This document shows, in pieces, positions 27,560-36,250 of a stretch of 64,000 bases of DNA. The position numbers and the translations under genes are program-made. The stretch is from Clostridium felsineum DSM 794 (GTDB taxonomy: Bacteria; Bacillota; Clostridia; Clostridiales; Clostridiaceae), in NCBI RefSeq assembly GCF_002006355.2, contig NZ_CP096980.1, positions 4,526,001-4,590,000 on the forward strand, read 5' to 3'. Every line of letters starts with the position of its first letter. The first letter of the stretch is position 1. The notes beneath the pieces were generated by a model. That model was not told the DNA's origin. It did not search any database and was given only the letters and a program-made list of their open reading frames with translations.

Positions 27560-28324
27560 CTAAGCTTTTTTACTTTTTAAATACGAACCCAAAATATACA
27601 CAATAGAAATAACTACTCCTAAAATACTAACCAGTTGTGCCACTCTTATAGGTCCGAGCATCAAACTATCTGTTCTCATTCCCTCAATAAAAAATCTTCC
27701 AAGAGAATACAAGCCAATATATGCAAAGAACACTACTCCCTTACTCTTGCACTTTCTAATTATAATCATTAAGCTTAAGAATATGACTAAATCCCATGTA
27801 GATTCATATAAAAAAGTGGGATTATAATAAACTCCATCTATTGTCATACCTTTTTGAATAAATTGAGGAAACTTCTGTATAAAAGTATAACTAACAGGTC
27901 CTCCATGTGCTTCGCCATTAAAAAAGTTTCCCCACCTGCCCATAGCTTGAGCTAAAATTATAGATGGCGCTCCGATATCCATTACCTTAAGAAAACTAAG
28001 CTTCTTATATCTTGACACTAAATAAGCCGCTATCACTCCAAATATCAGACCTCCATGAATTGCGAGTCCTCCATTTCTTATGTTTATCATATCCATAATG
28101 TTACCATTATAACTTTTAAATTGAAAAATAACATAATACAGTCTTGCACCTATTATGCCTATTGGAAGAGAAATCAAAACAATATCCAATACAGAATCAT
28201 AGTCAACTTCTCGTAATTTACTGTTTAAATATGCCATAAGGAGTCCTAAAATCACTCCTGTGGCTATAAAAATTCCATACCATCTTATTTCAAGTCCAAA
28301 TAATGTAAATGCCACTGGATTCAA
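27560..28324 (-). CDS. lgt: Prolipoprotein diacylglyceryl transferase
   Basis: A 254-residue seven-helix membrane enzyme that transfers diacylglycerol from phosphatidylglycerol to the lipobox Cys of prolipoproteins. Signature motifs are NGGLAIHGGLIFG and the family hallmark GRWGNFFNGEAHGG; the late GRFFIEGMRTDS is also conserved. The start is TTG 28324, seven bases after GGAAG. It stands alone, divergent from the PBP gene. Length matches the family. Confidence 0.97.
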   Translation of the reverse strand: MNPVAFTLFGLEIRWYGIFIATGVILGLLMAYLNSKLREVDYDSVLDIVLISLPIGIIGARLYYVIFQFKSYNGNIMDMINIRNGGLAIHGGLIFGVIAAYLVSRYKKLSFLKVMDIGAPSIILAQAMGRWGNFFNGEAHGGPVSYTFIQKFPQFIQKGMTIDGVYYNPTFLYESTWDLVIFLSLMIIIRKCKSKGVVFFAYIGLYSLGRFFIEGMRTDSLMLGPIRVAQLVSILGVVISIVYILGSYLKSKKA

Positions 28325-28440
28325 AGTATCACTTCCTTTTTTTTCATAAATAGAATAATACTATTTTAACACAAAGCCCTATTATTTTTAAGCAATTTAT
28401 TTTAAAAATTAAATATGATATAATTTAAAGTATATTTTAA

Positions 28441-28456
28441 TCGTTTCATAAAACGA
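28441..28456 (+). repeat. Small hairpin before PBP ribosome site
   Basis: TCGTTT and AAACGA flank a four-base loop immediately before the AAGGGAG ribosome site of the PBP gene. It is a possible modulator of translation start; no function is shown. Confidence 0.35.
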
Positions 28457-28470
28457 AGGGAGCGCCTCAA

Positions 28471-30297
28471 GTGAAAAAAAAACGTACTAAACCAAAGCTA
28501 ATTTTAGGCAAAAAACTTTTTGTAGTTTTTGTTATTTTTTTTGTAGTATTTTCTGCTCTTATTTTTAGACTTTTTTCTATAATGTTTTTAAATTCTAGTT
28601 TCTATAACAAAAAAGTAACACAGCAAAGAGTAAATCAAATCACCATTTATCCCAAACGTGGAAATATACTTGATAGAAACGGCAATGTACTTGCAACGAG
28701 TATAAGCGACTACAGGATAGATGTTGACATGAATACTCTTCGTGAATCTCTAAAAACTAACAAAATGACCTTACAAACCTTATCTTCTAAATTGTCTAAA
28801 ATTTTAGGTATATCTTCTGACAGAATATATTCTGCTCTTTCTGCAAAATCTTCATCAGGAGTACCTCTAAGATTTGTCACTTTAGCTAGGCAAATTAGTA
28901 AAGAACAGGTGGATAAAATAAAAGATTTAAATTTGGTAGGTTTTGTTTCCTCAGATGATTCTATTCGTAAGTATCCAAACAACAACTTTCTTTCAAGTGT
29001 TCTCGGATATACGAAATCAGACGGCAGTGGTGCTTCTGGTGTTGAATTATCTTATGATAAAATTCTTGCTGGAACACCAGGTTATAAAATCGTTGAGACT
29101 GATGTTACAAGAAAACAACTTCCTTATGGAACTTATAAATATAAAGCTCCAAAGGATGGAAAGAATGTAGTATTAACTATAGATAAAAATATTCAATTAA
29201 TTGCAGAACAAGCTGCTCAGAAGGCATTGAACGATAATAAAGCAAAAGCTGTAGATATAACTGTAATGGATCCAAAAACCGGTGAAATCCTAGCAATGGT
29301 TAATAAACCTGATTATAACCCTAATACACCTTACGCAAAGCAAGCTGGAATAGATAACTCTACCGGAAGTCTTTTTCAAGCTAACGCTGTTCAGCAAACC
29401 TTTGAACCCGGTTCTATTTTTAAAGTATTTACTGCTTATACGGGACTTGCCACAGGAACTGTAAAAGATCCAAATGCTACAGACTTTAACTGTAATGGAA
29501 GTTTAAATGTAAATGGTACTATAATTCACTGTTGGCAATTATCTGGACATGGTCCTGAAAATTTCATTGATATTTTAAAACATTCTTGTAATGTTGGTTT
29601 TATGCAATTAGGTCAAAGAATCGGTAAGGATAATCTTTTAAAATACATAAGTTTATTTGGATTTGGTCAAAAAACAGGTATTGATTTACCTGGAGAAGCT
29701 ACAGGAATTGTTAGAGACAGTGATAAAGTAAACTTAGTTGATTTATCAAATATATCCTTTGGACAAGGTATATCTGTTACTTCTGTTCAGTACATGGCAG
29801 CCTTTAATGCTGTAGCAAATGGCGGCACTTGGATTAGACCTCATGTAATGAAGGATATAACTGAAAACAAGAACGGTTCAACTGTTAATGTAAGCAGTTA
29901 TTCAAATTACGGAAAAAGAAATATTTTAGATCCAAATATAACTACCATGTTAAGAGGCTATCTTGAAAGAGTAGTTAGTGACCCTGATGGTGTTGGTAAA
30001 AACGCTGAGATTCCAGGATATCATATTGCAGGTAAAACAGGTACAGCTCAAAAAGCTGATCCAAAGACCGGAGGTTATTCTGCTGGAAAATACATGTCAT
30101 CCTTTGCAGGAATGGCTCCTTCCTATGATCCTCAAGTCACTTTACTTGTTTCTGTAGATGAACCTAGTAACGGCAGCTATTATGCTTCTGATACCGCAGC
30201 TCCAGTTGTGAAAGAAATATATCAACAGATTTTTGATTACCTTTCACTAAATGGAAAATTAAATTTATCAGGAGACCCAGCAAATCAACCAAAATAA
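28471..30297 (+). CDS. Class B penicillin-binding protein (SpoVD/FtsI-like transpeptidase)
   Basis: A 608-residue peptidoglycan transpeptidase. A short cytoplasmic Lys/Arg tail and one membrane anchor (residues 15-40) are followed by the dimerisation/pedestal domain (YPKRGNILDRNGNVLAT) and the transpeptidase domain with active Ser in EPGSIFKVF, SCN in KHSCNVGF and KTG in IAGKTGTAQK. It cross-links cell-wall peptides outside the membrane. PASTA repeats found in SpoVD of bacilli are absent, so a division or sporulation role cannot be chosen. GTG start behind AAGGGAG. Confidence 0.93.
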   Translation: MKKKRTKPKLILGKKLFVVFVIFFVVFSALIFRLFSIMFLNSSFYNKKVTQQRVNQITIYPKRGNILDRNGNVLATSISDYRIDVDMNTLRESLKTNKMTLQTLSSKLSKILGISSDRIYSALSAKSSSGVPLRFVTLARQISKEQVDKIKDLNLVGFVSSDDSIRKYPNNNFLSSVLGYTKSDGSGASGVELSYDKILAGTPGYKIVETDVTRKQLPYGTYKYKAPKDGKNVVLTIDKNIQLIAEQAAQKALNDNKAKAVDITVMDPKTGEILAMVNKPDYNPNTPYAKQAGIDNSTGSLFQANAVQQTFEPGSIFKVFTAYTGLATGTVKDPNATDFNCNGSLNVNGTIIHCWQLSGHGPENFIDILKHSCNVGFMQLGQRIGKDNLLKYISLFGFGQKTGIDLPGEATGIVRDSDKVNLVDLSNISFGQGISVTSVQYMAAFNAVANGGTWIRPHVMKDITENKNGSTVNVSSYSNYGKRNILDPNITTMLRGYLERVVSDPDGVGKNAEIPGYHIAGKTGTAQKADPKTGGYSAGKYMSSFAGMAPSYDPQVTLLVSVDEPSNGSYYASDTAAPVVKEIYQQIFDYLSLNGKLNLSGDPANQPK

Positions 30298-30298
30298 C

Positions 30299-30343
30299 AA
30301 AAAGGATTTCTAGTTTAAAACTTAAACTAGAAATCCTTTTTAC
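30299..30343. terminator. Bidirectional terminator
   Basis: A 19-base stem, 30299-30317 with 30323-30341 (AAAAAGGATTTCTAGTTTA and complement), with T/A runs on both sides. It ends the PBP and the convergent YgjP-like transcripts. Confidence 0.9.
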
Positions 30344-30382
30344 ATTGCCTTTACTAATATATATACTATTGAATCATATATA

Positions 30383-31087
30383 TTAAATATTAATGTACCT
30401 GTCCAATTCTTCCTTTTTGAGCTTCCAATCAGGTAGAAAATTAGTTACATAGTTATAAAATTCTTTCCTATGATTTCTGAATTTCACATGACAAAGTTCA
30501 TGAATTATGACATATTCAATGCAATCCTTAGGAACCTTTACAAGTTGTGTATTTAACACCACTTTATTATCAGAAGGACTATAGCTTCCCCACTTTGATT
30601 TCATCTTTCTGATGCTAAGTTGTGGCTTCTCATTATATATTGTTTCAAATATTTTATACTTTTCATTATATAAATATGCTAATTCAATTGCTGCTATTTT
30701 CTTATACCATTTTTCAATATAATTCTTTTTATACTCATAATTATCCTTTTCTTTTATATACATATATACATTCTCGCCAAAAATTCTCACTTTGTTTTTC
30801 ATACCCTTTTTTACTATAAGTCTATAAGGAGTCCCAAAAATATAAATTATGTCACCATCTGAATATTTAATTTCATCATTTATATCAATAATATTCTCTA
30901 TCCGCTTCATCTGTTTTAGTATCCATTTCATTTTTCTATGCACAACATTCTTTATCTCCTCTTCGGATACATTAAACGGGGCAACTACATCTATCATAAA
31001 GTCTCTGTTAACAGAAATCTTTATGCTTTTTCTTTCCTTACGAACCAGTGAAAACTCAACCTTTTGATTCATATATTCAATATTCAT
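30383..31087 (-). CDS. YgjP-like M48-family metallopeptidase (DUF45)
   Basis: A 234-residue protein with zinc site YVIIHELCHVKFRNHRKEF (HExxH plus a distal His), and the family stretch RKMKSKWGSYSPSDNKVVLN. The N-terminal half (RKSIKISVNRDFMIDVVAP) is the usual beta domain. Members are thought to act in proteolysis, but the cell substrate is unknown. ATG 31087 fits the family N-terminus and has AAAGGGA 11 bases upstream; an in-frame ATG at 31108 has no good site. The 400-base gap upstream holds only A+T-rich sequence. Confidence 0.88.
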   Translation of the reverse strand: MNIEYMNQKVEFSLVRKERKSIKISVNRDFMIDVVAPFNVSEEEIKNVVHRKMKWILKQMKRIENIIDINDEIKYSDGDIIYIFGTPYRLIVKKGMKNKVRIFGENVYMYIKEKDNYEYKKNYIEKWYKKIAAIELAYLYNEKYKIFETIYNEKPQLSIRKMKSKWGSYSPSDNKVVLNTQLVKVPKDCIEYVIIHELCHVKFRNHRKEFYNYVTNFLPDWKLKKEELDRYINI

Positions 31088-31108
31088 GGCACTTCTTTCC
31101 CTTTTCAT

Positions 31109-31480
31109 TTTAATTTTATACCTATAAACGAACTTACAAGATTATCATAAATCCCCCCTATACAATACATATTCTCATAAATTTTACTTTAACTTTACCA
31201 TGACCACCCTATTGATTTTATATATAATTGGTTTATTTTATCTGTATGGAAAAACGCAAAATAAATGTTATAAAATCATTTTACGTTTCCCTAACTTTTA
31301 TTATATCACATATTTTATTTTTTTACATATTTCATAAATAATTATTAATAATCTCATATAAATTAAACGCATAAATTGACTTTTTCAATATATCAATTTA
31401 GCTAATAAGCTCGTACTAACCTTATAATATATTTATATTCTATAATAACTTTAGTAATATTTTTAGTTTACAAATAAACA
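31109..31480. other. Gene-free region
   Basis: Very A+T-rich, stops in all frames, no hairpin with a T run, no tRNA-like fold seen. It presumably contains the leftward promoter of the YgjP-like gene; several A/T-rich -10-like boxes exist and none stands out. Confidence 0.5.
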
Positions 31481-31481
31481 T

Positions 31482-31506
31482 AAAAAGAGCTTCTGGAGCC
31501 CTTTTT
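31482..31506 (-). terminator. Weak terminator of bcp
   Basis: AAAAAG.GC and GC.CTTTTT can pair with one internal mismatch around a small loop. It sits just after the peroxiredoxin stop. Confidence 0.5.
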
Positions 31507-31518
31507 ATTAATCCAAAA

Positions 31519-31974
31519 TCATAAAAATTTCATTATATCTTCAATATGTCCATTAACTCTTACTTTTCTAAAGATCTTTTTCACATTGCCCTTTTCATCT
31601 ACTAAAAAGGTACTTCTTTCGATTCCCAGATACTTTCTTCCATACATATTCTTTTCTTTTATAACATCATACAATTTACATACACCTTCATCTTCATCTG
31701 AAAGTAGTACAAAAGGCAAACTAAATTTATCAATAAAACTGTTATGTGCTTTAACGCTATCTTTACTCACTCCAAGAATAACCCCATTTGAATTACCTAT
31801 TTCATATATATTATTCCTAAAATCACAAGCTTCTTTAGTACATCCTTTAGTATTATCCTTTGGGTAAAAATACAAGATTACTTTTTTACCTAAGTAATCA
31901 CTTAATTTATGCTCCTTTTCATCTGAACCCATAAGCACAAAATCTGGTGCCTTATCTCCTTCTTTTATCTCCAA
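31519..31974 (-). CDS. bcp: Peroxiredoxin, Bcp/PrxQ type
   Basis: A 151-residue thiol peroxidase. YPKDNTKGCTKEACDFRN holds the peroxidatic Cys and, five residues later, the resolving Cys typical of PrxQ; GVSKDSVKAHNSF and RSTFLVDEKG are family landmarks. It reduces peroxides with thioredoxin and helps this anaerobe tolerate oxygen. I start it at TTG 31974, which lies six bases after GGAGG; the GTG at 31989 overlaps that site. It stands alone, divergent from rarA. Confidence 0.93.
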   Translation of the reverse strand: MEIKEGDKAPDFVLMGSDEKEHKLSDYLGKKVILYFYPKDNTKGCTKEACDFRNNIYEIGNSNGVILGVSKDSVKAHNSFIDKFSLPFVLLSDEDEGVCKLYDVIKEKNMYGRKYLGIERSTFLVDEKGNVKKIFRKVRVNGHIEDIMKFL

Positions 31975-32078
31975 AAAATCACCTCCCACATTATCTTTTA
32001 TAAATTACAAATTTGTATACATCTATTTTTTAGTGATATAATTAAACATATGTTCGCACTTTGAAAGGAGATATTTAT

Positions 32079-33398
32079 ATGAACTATACACAAGGTTCAT
32101 TATTTGAAAACTTTGAAAGCGTCCCTTTGGCAGGACGTATGCGCCCTGAAACATTAGACGATTATATTGGTCAGGAGCATATTTTATGTAAGGGAAAACC
32201 TCTTAGAAATATGCTTCTAAATGATAATATTACTTCCTTAATTTTATGGGGTCCTCCTGGCGTTGGCAAAACTACTCTCGCCATGATAATAGCTAAAATA
32301 ACTAAATGCAGCTTTGTTGAATTTAGTGCAGCAACCTCTGGTATAAAAGAAATCAAAGAAATTATGGCTAAAGCAGCCAAAAATAAAATATTTGGAACTC
32401 GTACTTTGCTTTTTGTAGATGAAATTCACAGATTTAATAAATCTCAGCAGGATGCATTTCTTCCTCATGTTGAAAATGGAGATATTGTATTAATAGGAGC
32501 AACTACTGAAAATCCTTCTTTTGAGATTAATTCTGCTTTGCTTTCACGCTGTAGAGTTTTTGTTTTAAAACCACTTTCCACTGAAGCAATAATTAAACTT
32601 TTAAAAAATGCCATAAAAAGTCCACACGGCTTTAAGAATAAAAATATAAAAATTTCAGATGAACTCTTAAACTTAATAGCTGTTTATTCAAATGGAGATG
32701 CACGAACTTCTCTTAATATACTTGAAATGGCTGTTTTAAGCAGTAAATCTGAAAATAACATTACAACTATAACAAAAGAAATCTTGGAAGGGTGCATGCA
32801 AAATAAAACTCTTATTTATGATAAAAATGGTGAAGAGCATTATAATTTAATTTCAGCTCTACATAAATCAATGAGGAACAGCGACGTAGATGCTGCTATA
32901 TACTGGCTTGCTAGAATGCTTGAAGGTGGCGAAAATCCTCTTTACATAGCTAGAAGACTTATACGTTTCTCTTCTGAAGATATAGGTATTGCTGACACAA
33001 ATGCATTAAACGTTACTGTAAATGTCTATAATGCCTGTCATTATATAGGAATGCCAGAATGCAGTGTGCACCTTACAGAAGCTGTAGTATATCTTTCTTT
33101 GGCACCAAAATCAAACTCCTTATATACCGCTTATGAAAAGGCAAAGAAGGATGCTAAAGAAAATTTAGCCGAAGGTGTACCTCTTCATCTTAGAAATGCA
33201 CCTACAAAATTAATGTCTGAGCTTGGTTATTCTAAGGGTTATAAGTATGCTCATGACTTTGAAGATAAAATAGTAGATATGCAGTGTTTACCTGATAATT
33301 TAAAAAATCAAAAATACTATTTTCCAACAGACGAAGGTAGAGAGAAAATTTTTAAAGAGAGGCTCGATTACTTAACAAAGAAAAAACACAATTCTTAA
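32079..33398 (+). CDS. rarA: Replication-associated recombination protein A (AAA+ ATPase)
   Basis: A 439-residue AAA+ ATPase (also MgsA/YrvN) that acts at stalled replication forks. N-terminal PLAGRMRPETLDDYIGQEH is diagnostic; Walker A is GPPGVGKTT, Walker B LLFVDEIHRFNK, sensor 1 GATTENPSFE, and arginine finger region NSALLSRCRVF. The C-terminal helical tetramerisation part (EGGENPLYIARRLIRFSSEDIG) is complete. ATG 32079 is eight bases after AAAGGAG. It acts in the cytoplasm on DNA with SSB. Confidence 0.95.
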   Translation: MNYTQGSLFENFESVPLAGRMRPETLDDYIGQEHILCKGKPLRNMLLNDNITSLILWGPPGVGKTTLAMIIAKITKCSFVEFSAATSGIKEIKEIMAKAAKNKIFGTRTLLFVDEIHRFNKSQQDAFLPHVENGDIVLIGATTENPSFEINSALLSRCRVFVLKPLSTEAIIKLLKNAIKSPHGFKNKNIKISDELLNLIAVYSNGDARTSLNILEMAVLSSKSENNITTITKEILEGCMQNKTLIYDKNGEEHYNLISALHKSMRNSDVDAAIYWLARMLEGGENPLYIARRLIRFSSEDIGIADTNALNVTVNVYNACHYIGMPECSVHLTEAVVYLSLAPKSNSLYTAYEKAKKDAKENLAEGVPLHLRNAPTKLMSELGYSKGYKYAHDFEDKIVDMQCLPDNLKNQKYYFPTDEGREKIFKERLDYLTKKKHNS

Positions 33399-33481
33399 CT
33401 GTAATATTATAAAAGTCGTACAACAAAAGTATTTTTAAGAATATATTAATATTGTAACTACTTAAAAGGGATATAGATTAT

Positions 33482-34096
33482 ATGATATTAGTATTTTCGG
33501 CACTACTCTTCAGCATATCTTCAAACTTAGATAATGTAGTAGTAGGTATGGCTTACGGTCTTAAAAAAATAAAGATAGGATTACTCCCTAATCTATTAAT
33601 AGCCATTATAACCTCAATAGGAACTTTTCTATCCATGAGTATTGGAAAATATATATCTGTGTTTTTATCTAAGGATGTAGCCAATATTTTAGGTTCTGTA
33701 ATTATAATAATTTTAGGAATATATTTTGTAATTGCAAGTATACCTAATCTTAAAAAAAATAATTTATCAAAGAGCTTAGCAGTTAAAGATGTTAAAGATA
33801 TGGCTAAATATGCTGAGGAGTCTGATTTAGATAATTCTGGTGATATAAATATAAAAGAAGCTATTTTGATAGCTGTTGGCCTAACCTTTAACAATTTAGG
33901 CACAGGAGTAGCTGCAAGTATAACAGGCGTTAATATTGAGTTTACAGTTGTTTTCACCTTTGCGCTGAGTATTTTAACTATTTTGTTTGGAGAATATATA
34001 GGTAATCATGTACTTGGGCGATTCTTTGGAAAATACACTCCTCTTGTTTCGGGAATACTTTTTATATTGCTAGGTATTATCGAAATTCTAAATTAA
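33482..34096 (+). CDS. ytaF: Sporulation membrane protein YtaF (MntP-like fold)
   Basis: A 204-residue membrane protein with six helices in two halves, each with a conserved polar pair: SISSNLDNVVVGMAYG near the N-terminus and VGLTFNNLGTGVAA in the second half. It is the YtaF branch of the MntP/LysE-like group; YtaF is sporulation-linked in bacilli, with unknown transport substrate. The central cytoplasmic loop is charged (residues 95-125). It lies 83 bases after rarA and may be co-transcribed. A strong terminator follows. Confidence 0.85.
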   Translation: MILVFSALLFSISSNLDNVVVGMAYGLKKIKIGLLPNLLIAIITSIGTFLSMSIGKYISVFLSKDVANILGSVIIIILGIYFVIASIPNLKKNNLSKSLAVKDVKDMAKYAEESDLDNSGDINIKEAILIAVGLTFNNLGTGVAASITGVNIEFTVVFTFALSILTILFGEYIGNHVLGRFFGKYTPLVSGILFILLGIIEILN

Positions 34097-34100
34097 TACT

Positions 34101-34146
34101 ATATTAAGAGAGCAGATAAATTAATTTGCTCTCTTAATATTTTGCT
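34101..34146 (+). terminator. Terminator after ytaF
   Basis: ATATTAAGAGAGCA (34101-34114) pairs exactly with 34127-34140 and T residues follow. Confidence 0.9.
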
Positions 34147-34507
34147 ACCATAATTTAGATTGCAAATTCTATTGGAAAATACTTGAATTTATATGATATT
34201 CATTAAAAACAGCCCCAAATTATTGAAAATTGGTCTTAATTCACCATTTATTTAACTATTATTTTAAAAAATATTTGATATAATTAGAATATAGTAAAAT
34301 TATCTATTTATTTAGAACTTACCTAGCAAAGCAAAATATTCTTTGCTTAAATTATATATATCTTAGAATACGAATAAAAAATAATTAATTTATTATGGTA
34401 CAATATTTTTTACATTACTTAAAGCATATAAATACGTTTACATCATATATATATTAGTGTAGTTAATACTATTATTTTATAAAAACATTTTCTATTATGT
34501 ATGTATA

Positions 34508-34544
34508 TTACAAAGTTTTGATTACCTACATAAAAACTTTGTAA
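34508..34544. repeat. 12-base inverted repeat upstream of RRNPP regulator
   Basis: TTACAAAGTTTT (34508-34519) and its exact complement (34533-34544) flank 13 bases. No T run follows, so it is more likely an operator or an RNA hairpin than a terminator. The surrounding 34147-34732 holds no gene on either strand. Confidence 0.5.
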
Positions 34545-34662
34545 TTGCAAAAACTTAATTTGTAAAATCAAGTCTGATAAAGTAATCCATTGCAGCTTAA
34601 TTATAAACTATCTTTTCGGACACTTTTACCTAATTTTACGTATTATTACTTAATTTACATCA

Positions 34663-34711
34663 AATATCATTTCTGATATTATTGTAATGTAAGGATATTA
34701 TTAGTACTAAT
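34663..34711 (+). promoter_or_regulatory. Paired palindromes before RRNPP regulator gene
   Basis: AATATCA/TGATATT (34663-34680) and the perfect 12-base palindrome ATTAGTACTAAT (34700-34711) lie within 70 bases of the regulator start. They are candidate binding sites for the regulator itself; RRNPP proteins often control their own locus. No binding site is known for this protein. Confidence 0.4.
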
Positions 34712-34732
34712 AAACTTATAAGGAGACTTGGT

Positions 34733-36043
34733 ATGGGAAACTGTGAAATTTTATCTTCCGGAGATAAAATAAAATTAATACGAAAAAAATACGGCCTTAG
34801 ACAAGATGATATCGTGGGCGAAGAAGTTACCCGCAATCTTATAAGCCAAATAGAACACAATAAGGCAAAGCTTACCCGAAGCACCGCGGAGATTATAATA
34901 AAAAATTTAAACGAAATTGCTAAAAAAAATGATTTTTCAATAGATGTAACCGCTGATTATCTTCTAGAAGATGAAGAGTCTCAAGCAAATTCCATACTAG
35001 AAGATTATGTTGACAACTTGAAAAATTTGCTAGTGTATAAAGAAGATACTTTTTTTGCTGAATTAAAAAAAGCAGAGGAATTTTTAATACATTGGGACAT
35101 AAGAGAAAAGAAAATTGAAATTTATGAGCTTGCTGGAGATTATTTTTACATACAGAATGATTTAGAGAAAAGCGTTTTGTATTACGAAAAAGCCTTTGAC
35201 TTATTGGATAAAACCTCCTACAGCAAGGCTTTATTAAGTATCTTAAGAAAATTATCTTTGATGTATTTAAACTCCTTGAAATATGATAGATGCATTGAGT
35301 GTTGTAATTTTGCATTAAATCACTTTAAAGATATGCCCGAAGATTATGTCAAAATATTCATGTACAATAGTGCGCTATGCTATTATTACATGAAGTATTA
35401 TGAAAAGGCCTTAGAAATTATTGATAAATTAGAACCTCTTGTTAAAAATAATACTTCCAAACTTATAGATGTCTTAAATAATAAGGCTTGTTGTTTTGAT
35501 TCTTTGAATAAACTTGATAAGGCTGCAAACGTATATTTAAATGTATTAGAACTTTTAGAAAATATCGACTCAGACTCTTCTAAACATTTATTAATTTTAT
35601 CCAATGCTATAGATATTTATATTAAATTAAATGAAAGAAGTAACGTTGTTAAGTATTTTAATATGCTTTTGAATAAACTTCCAAACGTAGATCAAAATAG
35701 CCTTTACTTAAGTAGTGCCTATTTCTACTTATACAAGGCATTTAAATACTTTAATAATTTAAATGAAGCAGAAGAGTCTCTTATAAAATCATTGGAATTT
35801 TCAAAGAAAAATAAGCAATATCCTTTTCAAGAAAGAGCAATTTCTAATTTAGCAGATTTGTATATATCATCAAATAACTTTGAAAGATTAGAAGATATAA
35901 ATGATGAAGCAATCTTTCTTTCTAATATAAACAAAAAACCATGTACCTCAATATTTTATAAGTTATTAAAGTTTTTTAATAAAAACAATAAACCTAACAA
36001 CATAGATAATATATTAAATTTTTTAATAAAATTCAAGCAATAA
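34733..36043 (+). CDS. RRNPP-type quorum-sensing regulator (HTH + TPR)
   Basis: A 436-residue cytoplasmic regulator. Residues 8-75 form an HTH of the Cro/C1 type (IKLIRKKYGLRQDDIVGEEV, RNLISQIEHNKAKL). The rest is a superhelix of TPR-like helices (DYFYIQNDLEKSVLYYEKAF, YNSALCYYYMKYYEKALEII, AYFYLYKAFKYFNNLNEAEE). This is the architecture of Rgg/PlcR/Rap-type receptors, which bind re-imported signal peptides. A 50-codon secreted-peptide gene follows 16 bases later, as expected for a cognate signal. Systems of this kind (Qss) are known to affect solvent formation and sporulation in C. acetobutylicum. ATG 34733 follows AAGGAG. Confidence 0.9.
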   Translation: MGNCEILSSGDKIKLIRKKYGLRQDDIVGEEVTRNLISQIEHNKAKLTRSTAEIIIKNLNEIAKKNDFSIDVTADYLLEDEESQANSILEDYVDNLKNLLVYKEDTFFAELKKAEEFLIHWDIREKKIEIYELAGDYFYIQNDLEKSVLYYEKAFDLLDKTSYSKALLSILRKLSLMYLNSLKYDRCIECCNFALNHFKDMPEDYVKIFMYNSALCYYYMKYYEKALEIIDKLEPLVKNNTSKLIDVLNNKACCFDSLNKLDKAANVYLNVLELLENIDSDSSKHLLILSNAIDIYIKLNERSNVVKYFNMLLNKLPNVDQNSLYLSSAYFYLYKAFKYFNNLNEAEESLIKSLEFSKKNKQYPFQERAISNLADLYISSNNFERLEDINDEAIFLSNINKKPCTSIFYKLLKFFNKNNKPNNIDNILNFLIKFKQ

Positions 36044-36059
36044 ATGGGGGAGTGTCAAT

Positions 36060-36212
36060 ATGTTTCCAAAAAGAAGCAATAAATTCATATTAGTTTTTGT
36101 TCTTTGTACATTAGTTCTTGTATCTGCCTTTACTCTTAACACATGCGGAACACATAAGCTATTAAGCTTAGATCCTTCTTTAGGATGGAATATATCCAAA
36201 TTTATATTTTAA
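36060..36212 (+). CDS. Putative RRNPP signal-peptide precursor, 50 residues
   Basis: A short gene with a strong GGGGGAG site seven bases before its ATG. The product has a basic N-terminus (MFPKRSNK), a hydrophobic signal segment (FILVFVLCTLVLVSAFTL) and a C-terminal part ending in DPSLGWNISKFIF. This is the layout of pro-peptides of RRNPP systems: export by Sec, trimming outside, import as a short peptide and binding to the adjacent TPR receptor. The mature signal is probably within the last 10-15 residues. A rho-independent terminator follows immediately, so regulator and peptide form one unit. Too short for most gene finders. Confidence 0.82.
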   Translation: MFPKRSNKFILVFVLCTLVLVSAFTLNTCGTHKLLSLDPSLGWNISKFIF

Positions 36213-36216
36213 TACC

Positions 36217-36244
36217 AAAAACCGCCCTTAAAGGCGGTTTTTTA
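36217..36244. terminator. Terminator shared by peptide gene and beta-propeller gene
   Basis: AAAAACCGCC pairs with GGCGGTTTTT around a short loop; T run on the plus side and A run at the start, so it can act in both directions. Confidence 0.92.
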
Positions 36245-36250
36245 TAACAT

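Noticed and set aside
28710..29170. Overlapping frames inside the PBP gene and similar long frames opposite ABC, kinase and nucleotidase genes
   Set aside because: They lack ribosome sites and protein-like composition and lie wholly inside well-supported genes.
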